NCBI RefSeq assembly: GCF_018687715.1
Contig: NC_056758.1
Coordinates: 13,097,001 to 13,161,000, forward strand
From: Carya illinoinensis
Taxonomy: Eukaryota > Streptophyta > Magnoliopsida > Fagales > Juglandaceae
DNA length: 64,000 bases
Reading direction: 5' to 3'
The position numbers and the translations under genes are program-made. Shown piece by piece: positions 56,421 to 64,000 of this stretch (its first letter is position 1; each line of letters begins with the position of its first letter). Under the pieces are notes generated by a model. It had not been told where the DNA came from, ran no database searches, and saw only the letters and a program-made list of their open reading frames with translations.

Positions 56421-59400
56421 TAAAACTCAACAATTCATTTCATAAAAAATAAAGATAATAGCTACTACATATAACATCAATCTCACATGCATACAACTAT
56501 TCTTGAGGTGCATAAATAGGGGCTGCCAAAGAAGGCCATTACATACATATACCTTAAAATATTAATATTTTATCATACTTTCATAAACTTCATTTCATTT
56601 TCTTTCATTGCATAAAAAGAACATTTCTCATAAAAGCTTTTCATGATCATTTCATATTGTTTAGAAAACTCTAGAAGAATATAGCTCGATAATACTTACC
56701 TAAACTCCATGCCATTTTCATTTCATGTAGTTTATTTATATGCATATCAAGTAGTAACCTACATGCATACATAACCTTAACATCATTCCATTTTCAAGTG
56801 CATATGCAACTTAAATCAGAAATGCATAAAACTACACTTGACTTATATTTCCTTCACTTCCAACACATGATATTCAACTCTATGTCCTTATACCTTAAAG
56901 TGAATTTTCATGATTCACTTCAAAGGTTAAGGCACCCATCAACTCCATCACTCCCTTTCTCCATTCATGCATAATCTAAACAACACCTCATCATAATCTC
57001 AACCATGCATAATACACAATTTTAAGCCAACTTTGAGGCTTAAATGTTTTATACTCATACTTAAGACAGACTATCTATTACATATGGTAAATCTGTTCCA
57101 CATATGTATCCAACCAATTTATACATGGACCCTATCCTTTTTATCACCTAAGATCAACATATAGTTCACTAAAACATCCACTTATGTATACAAGTTTCAT
57201 ACATACCAACACTAATATCCAACTCAAATTAAACATGTACTCTACCCTTTCATTACCTAAGTTCAACATACTATTCATTCCAAGCACTGCTTTGTTTTTA
57301 CAATCTTCATCCACATACCTCACATTCAATACAAGCTTCTTTAGTCAATCCAATACATCGCTCTTCCAACTTATCGAGCTAAATACACTACATGTATAAA
57401 TATGTCCATATTATAAATTCTTGCATACTTAACTCAACAAATACCAAAAGAAACCCAACCAAAATAACACTTCACATGACACTTCAAAACTACAAGACTT
57501 ATCCCAACACTTCACATGACATCCAACAATTTCACAAACTACACAATAATACCCATCACTTCAAACTACGCAGAGCCACAAAACAAATTGAACAAAAATC
57601 CCCATCGCTACAAACCACACACAGCCACATCACAACTATTCCATTCATAGCCCACAGTTCACAACACAGAGCACATTTCACAAATAATAGTATTCCCTCA
57701 CTTCACATCATACCACCATATTACAAACTACATCACAATTGCAGCTTCACAAATACAACAGTTCTAAATGTAAGAGATAGAAAATATACTATAAATTGAA
57801 GGGATGTTGTATGGGGATTGCCATGGAAGATCTGTTATTGCTACCACCCTCTACTACTCTTTGTCGTTGCTACTGTTTGGAAGGGCTAAAGAGAGTTGAA
57901 AAGGGATGGGTCATGGTTCAAAGAAAGAGAGGATGTGTGTGTGCTACCGTGGACTAGAGGGGTAGTTTCCGTGGCTTGCGCGGTGCAAGTATAGTGGAGG
58001 CTTATCCATGAAGGAGGGGGCATGCAAGGGGAGGGTTCACAGTGGCTTTGTTTTCACGACTATAAATAGGGGTTGGCTAGGTTACGGGATTGACTCTATA
58101 TGGTGTGACCGAGGGAGGGAAAGGACTAGATGTGGGTGGGGCTGCTATGGAGGAACTTGCAATCCTAGTTTACGAAACAGAGAGGGAGAAGGGAGATCGA
58201 GAGGAGACCAGAGAGGGAGGTTATGTTGGGGGAAAACCCTAGTTAGGGTTGGCTAGACTGGTAATGCTAGGCTAAGGTGTGGGCTATGCCGCAGCGGTGA
58301 GTGGTGGAAGGTAACATAATAGAGGGATTGAAAGGGAGATACTTAGAGAGAGAGAGAGAGAGAGGCCCGAGGGAGAGGAGGGGGTGGTCATGGCAGAGAT
58401 GGCTAGTGGTGGTGTGCTTGGTTACTAGTAGCGGCAAAGGTAGTGAGGGGGAGAAATTGGGAGACAGAAGCGTTGGGCTAAACTGCGGTGAACAACGTTG
58501 GCTGGAGGGTGCAACAAGGCTTGGCTTTCAGAGGTGATTGGACAACGGTGGCTCGAGAGGAGATGCAGTGATGTTGGGTTATCGAGAGATTATTATAAGT
58601 GTATTTAGAAATGTATTTAAACTTCCCACACAACTGCCACTCACGATAGTTTACTAGCCCCACGTCACAATCTCTCCACTACTAAGCAAATGAGTGAGCC
58701 ATAAAATAATTCTGTGTTAGAACCATTTCATAAAACTCTCAAATTAATATAACTAATATTTGTGTTTAGTGGATCTTTAGAATATACTTAGGAAATGCTT
58801 AAATACCTACTCAGCCATGATAACCAACCAACCTTCCAACACAAGCCTCTACGTCAAATTACACACTTGGATTACTCAAGATGTATGCAAATAGAAACCT
58901 TAATAGTGGTAGACTAATGATCATGCTCAACCAAGATGGCTTCCTCAATCATTTTCTTCCTAGAACTGCGAAAACCTTTATAACATAGGATCAACACTAT
59001 CATACACATGAACCCAATTCAAACATAGTTAATATTCCTATGGATGAGACTCAAATAGCACACGGTAATACTCTTTTTCTTTTCCTTGCTTCTTAGATCT
59101 ATAACACAACACATTAAAACACTCTTTTATATACCAACCGAAATTTTGGATTTACCTAAACCTTAGTATTTCCATGCCATGAAATTAGAAACAAAATTAG
59201 TAGGTTTAGGACTTCCTCACCGAGCTAGGATCCTCTTGAGTGCTATCCCGAATCCTTCAACTCATGGCAAGGGTATGGTTGTGTGTGAGTGTTGTTTGGA
59301 CTAAAGGAAAATGATTGGAATTTTTTTCTTGAAGGTATGCATGGAAGGGAGGAGGAGAGAAAATTAGTAAATCGAGCAATGACCATTTGGTTTCCCTTTG

Positions 59401-59639
59401 AGGTGTGTATTCCCCATGGCCATTAGTGCATAGTCCTTAAATACCTCTCTTGATTTCTTCATTTTTCTCTCCCCTCGTTACTTTGCTTCAGAAGCTTAAG
59501 GGATTGCTCATGCATGTGTGCCATGTGGTGACCTAGGGTTGCTATTCCCAAACCCTTGTCTCATCATTTAAGCAAGTTCAAAAACCCTAAGGGAAACCAC
59601 TAAGCATTCATTATTGCCTTTTTCTAAAATCCCAAGAGT

Positions 59640-59900
59640 CTCTTTAAAAAATCCAAAGGACAACTGAACCCTAATGCATGGATGCCAAGTGTCACGAGCT
59701 CCTTTCTTCTTCCTCATCAGCACTTTCCTTCAAAAATCCAAAGGACAACCAAACCCTAATGCATGGTGCCAAATGGCTGTCTTTCTCGAGTTTCTCCTTC
59801 TCCTTCGTCATACTTCACTTCGGAAATTTAAAGGACAACTGAGCCATTAGTGCATGATGCCAAGTGGTGACTTGGATTGTAAATCTCAAGTTCTTCTTTC
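59640..59900 (+). repeat. tandem repeat of about 90-105 bases, three copies
   Basis: Each copy has CCAAAGGACAACTGA, CCCTAATGCATG and ATGCCAAGTG followed by a C/T-rich tail. Confidence 0.8.
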
Positions 59901-60238
59901 TCCCATCATTGCTTAGGTGCTCTCATTTTTTAGATTCCCTCATAATTCCAAGCCTATTTATGAAATTCCTCATGATTTCATACTTTGGGAGACTAAGAAT
60001 CTCTTAAACCCACTTGTGAATATGTGCCAAGTGGAGTTGTATGGCAGGAGACTTAAAGGAAAATGACTAGGCATGTGGCTTCCTTTTCCCATACATTTTT
60101 GCATCATAATTGCTCATTTAGAATTTGTGTCATCCAATAAATGTCTTGACAAAAAGCACTCAAAACGAATGTTGGAATCCTATTAGCTTAAATGGGTGGC
60201 AAGTGGATGCTTTGAAGTTTCCCTAAGTGGCTCATAAA

Positions 60239-60418
60239 TGTGCTGCAATTCCCCACAATTCCATTAATAGCTCCTTATTAAATGCAATGTAGTTTTCCAC
60301 GAGCTCCATTAATAGCTCATTATTCAATGTAATGCAATTTCCCACAAGCTCCATTAATGACACCTTATAAGTGTAGTACAATTTTCCACGAGCTCCCTTA
60401 ACAACTTCTCATAAATGC
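60239..60418 (+). repeat. 45-base tandem repeat, four copies
   Basis: Unit of the type TGCAATGTAGTTTTCCACGA, then GCTCCATTAATAGCTC and ATTATTCAA; four copies in register. Confidence 0.88.
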
Positions 60419-61126
60419 TCTAACCACTCATTAATAAGCATTAAACCTTAAATGCTGGAGTGTTATTGGGTGAGAGTGGACGGCAACAATGATGGAACCT
60501 AGGGTAAGGGTTTTCGGCCATAGCTCTCAACCTTCATATATTTTTACCAACCTCCCACTCAAGATTTTAATCCTCATAAATAAGTTAGCCTTGATGATTA
60601 AAAATCTGCCCCAAACGCTTAAACTTCCATTGGTGGAAATGGGCAACACAAAGATGGAAAGGTGGAATTTTCTCTTGTGATTTTCACCTAGCAATTTCAA
60701 CTTCTATGCAATTATTATTCTACTTTCTTATGCTCATAAATAAGCTCTAATGATTTCCTTGACTAGTCATTATTACCTACCAACCAAAATCTACCATTCC
60801 TATGGATAGCATGGGCGGCATAAGCAACCTTGGCATGAGGGACAAGTATGAAGATATTCCCTTAAGAAGAGTTCACTTTGCCAAGTGTCAAGTAACCTGA
60901 TTCAAAGAGCTAAAGTGACTTAACCATAAGGTAAATCAACCAATAACCTTCATCCAAGTGGCCATGGATGATAGGGGATTTAGACATGAAGTGTCAATTC
61001 CAAATTGAGCCATTTAATAAGTTTCCCTTGCTTCTTGGGCTAAATTTGACTTCCTTGCACAACTAATCCAAATACTAAATCAAAAAGCAAAATTCTAAGT
61101 TCTCACTTTGGGTGTGGGGTATCACA

Positions 61127-61355
61127 TAAATCATGACCCAACTTTCACACCTATAAATCCCTTATTTGATCCTAACACTTCGAGACGATCCCTCTTACTC
61201 GAAACTCCATGCATTCATATCAAACATATCAATATAGTCCAATTACATCACATAGTCCAAAGTTTAATCAAGCAATTGCAAACCACTCACAAGCTCAAAT
61301 GTCACATATCAGTGGCGCCAAGTAAATATATTCTATCAAACCCATCTTTACAAAC
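61127..61355. other. flanking retroelement DNA, nothing recognised
   Basis: Follows the LTR end at 61126 and may be the internal region of that element. Its right edge CAAAC (61351-61355) is the target site of the TRIM. Confidence 0.4.
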
Positions 61356-61511
61356 TGTAATGCTCCAAAGGAAGACCCAAACCACATAGTCTATACTCTA
61401 AGGATTAGTCAATGATATAATTAGAACCCCATTGGAACCTTATAAAGAGTAAGAACTTCTCATTCTCAAGCAATGTGGGATCTCATATACCACCTACACT
61501 TACTTATTACA
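61356..61511 (-). repeat. 3' LTR of the TRIM
   Basis: Plus strand TGTAATGCTCC to CTTATTACA, 156 bases. Shares CTAGTCAATGATA, CTTATAAAGAG and GATCTCATATACCACCTA with the other LTR. Confidence 0.88.
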
Positions 61512-61598
61512 ATCTACTCCCCTTAAATTTTCGAAATCCTCGTTGGGCCCGTCTGTCGTAGGTGGCACGGCTCAAATTCGACATTTCTAGTTGGGATA

Positions 61599-61611
61599 GG
61601 CTCTAATATCA
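61599..61611 (-). other. TRIM primer binding site
   Basis: Reads TGATATTAGAGCC on the minus strand, two changes from the Met-tRNA-type TGGTATCAGAGCC, two bases after the LTR end. Confidence 0.82.
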
Positions 61612-61613
61612 GT

Positions 61614-63975
61614 TGTAACACCCCAGTGGAAGGCCCAAATCACATGACCTATACTTAGGGCTGCAAACGAACAAAGTCGCTCTTGAACAATTCAAGATCG
61701 ACTAGTATAAATTCGACTTGAACTCGATTTATTTAATAAATGAGTTGTTCATGAGCACTAATATTGGTTCGAATATTAAACGAGCAAAATTCGTATAATC
61801 TCGACTCGATTCGGTTTAGGCTCGTGAACAATATTCGTATAAACTCGATTCGACTCATTTTGAGTTCGTCACAATACTCGTAATATTTATATATATACTC
61901 TTACATATATTCTTTTATTGTATATATTTTATGTGTTATAAACTTATATGTATTATTTTTTATACTTCATATAAGTAATATATTTTGTTACTTTATGTAT
62001 AACAAGGTGACGCAGGAATAATGTTGAGTATAATAATGTATTAAGTTTACAAAAGAATTATTGAGTCAAATGTTTATAAAGAGTAAGCAACTTTAATTTG
62101 ATTACTACACTTTCTTATCTAATTTCATTTTGATTATTTGGTCATATTTAATATTACTAGTAGGAGGCACATGTGCATAGTGAAAAATACAAATCTACTA
62201 TAATAAATATTTACATTTTAATATGCTCTTATTAAAATATAATTATTATATAGCATTCACCTAAATAATTATTAAGTATAACAGAAAAATGAATGTATGA
62301 AAAACAAATATCAATATGATGGAAAATAAATTGACAATAAGAGAAATATATGGCCTAAAGCATCTTAGTTAAATATAGGTAAAATTTTATCTATGAAAAC
62401 AAAAAGCTTTTCTTTCAATGTTATTTTTTTTAAGTAGAAACAAGTTTATTGAATTATTTAAACCACAATACAAATGACCAATTGCAAAAAGAATTATTAA
62501 GTATTTTTTAAAAATATTTTTTAATTTATTTCATTTTTAAAAGACACTATAAGTCTATAAGAAATAATAAAAATAGTATAATAAAAATTTTGTAGGCTTT
62601 GGTAATATGAAGGGCCCAGCCCGTGCGCTGGAGCCTAGCCCTCTAAACCCATCCAAAACGACATCGTTTTGGAGCTCCCATAACCCTAGTTTCATCTAAT
62701 TTTCACCTCCCCCTCTCTGCACCGCACGACCTCATCTCTCCGTTCTCCTGCAGCTTATTTTCATTTTCTTTCTTTTTTCTCCTCCCCCTCCCTACACTGC
62801 ACAACATCATCTCCCCGTTCTCCTGCTTTCATTTTTTTTCTTGCTTCTTCTTGCCACCATCTGTGAGCTGCTCTCACTACCCCCATCGCCACCACCACTG
62901 CACCACACGGCTGGGCCTCTCGTTGCCTCTGATCACTGCCGCAACCCCTTCAATCCTTGCGCTGCACTCTGTCATTTTCTCATGGGTTCTGCCGTGCTTC
63001 TGCGTGTCACCTGCTGCCGTCGGTCCAACTTAGCTATGCATTCGTCGAGCAGTAACCCCTCGTCTCGGTCAGCCACCACCTCGTCTCGGATGGGCAGGGC
63101 AAATTTAATTTAAATTTAAATTTTTATATTTTATTTCTGAGTAGGGTTTTATAGAGAGTTGCTTGTTTGGGGGGTATAATAGTTGTTGCCTCTGATCGCC
63201 TGCTGCCGTCGGTCCAGTTTATCCACACGTTCGTCAAGCATCAACCCCTCGTCTCGATCAGCCACCCCCTCCCCCTCCTCTTATTCCCATAAAAAAGAAT
63301 TGCAATCGAATGGGCAGGGCACTGTCGGGGGTTTAATAGTTGTGGGTCTTTTACTCCATATGTCTCTTGTTTGGTCTCCGAGTGGGTCATTCTCAGTTTG
63401 TCACTGTTTCTGCAATTTGTTGGTGCTATTTTTATTTGCATCTTGTTCTGCAATGTTTCTCCCTTGGTTTTCAATCTCTATGTTGAAGCTCTAGATTTTC
63501 TCTATTGCGATTAATTTCTGCATTGTTTCTCTTCTGTTGCTGCATGCTTCTCTGATGGGGCTGAGCAAGGCTGCCTTCCGGTTTAGGCATTGGGTTTCAA
63601 CAAAAAAAGAGTATTTAACTCTAACTCAAGCTCGAGCTACTCGAGCTCATATCAGTTCGTTTATTTATCTTATACGAGTTTGAGTCGAGTTCAATCCTGA
63701 TACATGTTATGCGATTCGAGTTCGATCAGATGTTTGTAAATTTTGTCGAGCTCGAGTCGAGTTCGAGCATGTATATATGCTTATCGAGCTCGAGACCCCC
63801 TGTTCGAACTCGGCTCGACTCGGTTTGTTTGTAGCTCTACCTATACTACAAAAGGACTAGTCAATGATACAATTGTAGTCCCATTAGAATCTTATAAAGA
63901 GCAAGAACTTCTCATTCCTAAGGAATGTGAGATCTCATATACCACCTATCCTCACTTATCATATGGGGTATTACA
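61614..63975 (-). repeat. 5' LTR of the TRIM, interrupted by the hAT element
   Basis: Plus strand TGTAACACCCCAGTGG at the left and ATGGGGTATTACA at the right, in two pieces, 61614-61655 and 63848-63975 (after removing one copy of the hAT target duplication). Confidence 0.88.
61656..63839. mobile_element. non-autonomous hAT element with CGAGCTCGAG subterminal arrays
   Basis: The left end TAGGGCTGCAAACGAAC and the right end in reverse TAGAGCTACAAACAAAC are inverted repeats. A perfect 8-base duplication CCTATACT lies at 61648-61655 and 63840-63847. The subterminal regions (61675-61870 and 63615-63830) are full of TCGAGTTCGA / GACTCGA words in both orientations. No transposase. The middle (62640-63540) is G/C-richer and looks like plant leader sequence: a palindrome CAAAACGACATCGTTTTG at 62655-62672, two copies of a CCTCCCCCTC, CACCGCACGAC, CCGTTCTCCTGC unit (62706-62842) and two of a CTGCTGCCGTCGGTCCA, CCCCTCGTCTCG unit (63006-63090 and 63195-63268). 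It may be captured host DNA. Confidence 0.9.
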
Positions 63976-64000
63976 CAAACTCATTTCATAAGCCCAAGGC

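Larger units (their letters stand above)
54158..61126 (+). mobile_element. large gypsy-type LTR region, ends partly defined
   Basis: A 7 kb stretch without gag or pol, rich in short tandem arrays. It ends in GTGTGGGGTATCACA (61112-61126), a gypsy LTR terminus. TATAACGCCTTTCCCAGAC at 54540 may be the matching start, but no target duplication supports this. TATA-like boxes lie at about 56510 (CATAAATAGGGG) and 58061 (TATAAATAGGGG). More than one element may be merged here. Confidence 0.45.
61356..63975 (-). mobile_element. TRIM (terminal-repeat retrotransposon in miniature) with a hAT element in one LTR
   Basis: Two related terminal repeats (61356-61511; 61614-61655 plus 63848-63975) flank an interior of about 100 bases. 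A perfect 5-base duplication CAAAC lies at 61351-61355 and 63976-63980. On the minus strand, TGATATTAGAGCC (primer site) follows the 5' LTR and AAGGGGAG (purine tract) precedes the 3' LTR. Without the hAT insertion the whole element is only about 430 bases, and it has no genes. Confidence 0.9.

Noticed and set aside
57392..57799. 135-residue His/Thr-rich frame
   Set aside because: Low-complexity ACA/CAC-rich LTR sequence with no domain.
54540..61126. single 6.6 kb LTR
   Set aside because: The end at 61126 is good, but the start has no matching target duplication and several elements may be merged, so it is reported only as a region.

Overview
The window looks like nuclear DNA of a woody eudicot. 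It holds one host gene with many introns, set in dense, nested transposable elements. The TAGG-ended hAT elements, CTCATCTCATC-rich MITEs, TRIM and tRNA-derived SINE resemble repeats I associate with Fagales (walnut, oak and chestnut relatives). That placement is inference; the sequence itself shows only a eudicot-type plant genome. I saw no rRNA, true tRNA, CRISPR or organelle sequence.

The one gene that looks functional is GPI8/PIG-K, the cysteine-protease subunit of the GPI transamidase. It lies on the plus strand, with ten coding exons from 28299 to 40119. All nine introns are GT-AG and the exons join into a 404-residue protein with no stop. The His/Cys dyad, signal peptide and C-terminal membrane segment are all present. 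Intron 7 is 4.8 kb because it holds a LINE fragment that itself contains a hAT MITE.

Layout: 1-8957 is a copia element on the minus strand, split in its gag by a 4.4 kb hAT element (1959-6387). 8958-12930 holds gypsy LTR fragments, a LINE RNase H remnant and a MITE. 13376-13890 holds a broken CYTH/TTM3-like gene fragment. 13899-24907 is an old copia element on the plus strand, interrupted by a 3.7 kb solo LTR and a short LINE. 24937-27327 holds two MITEs and a 976-base hAT element just upstream of GPI8. 40450-41880 has inverted arms around a frameshifted DUF936 gene fragment (Pack-MULE-like). 42042-45474 is a complete short LTR element (384-base LTRs, PBS, 5-base TSD) whose interior is mostly coding-like sequence I do not recognise. 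46323-46508 is a SINE. 49456-61126 is gypsy LTR material with a 2.7 kb solo LTR and several minisatellites. 61356-63975 is a TRIM with a 2.2 kb hAT element inside one LTR.

Many insertions can be bounded exactly because their target-site duplications survive: four hAT elements (8 bases), one solo LTR, one TRIM and one short LTR element (5 bases), the SINE (11) and a LINE (14). The relative order of insertion can therefore be read. At least three elements carry, or appear to carry, host-gene fragments (DUF936, a CYTH-like piece beside an LTR, and the unknown cargo of 42042-45474).
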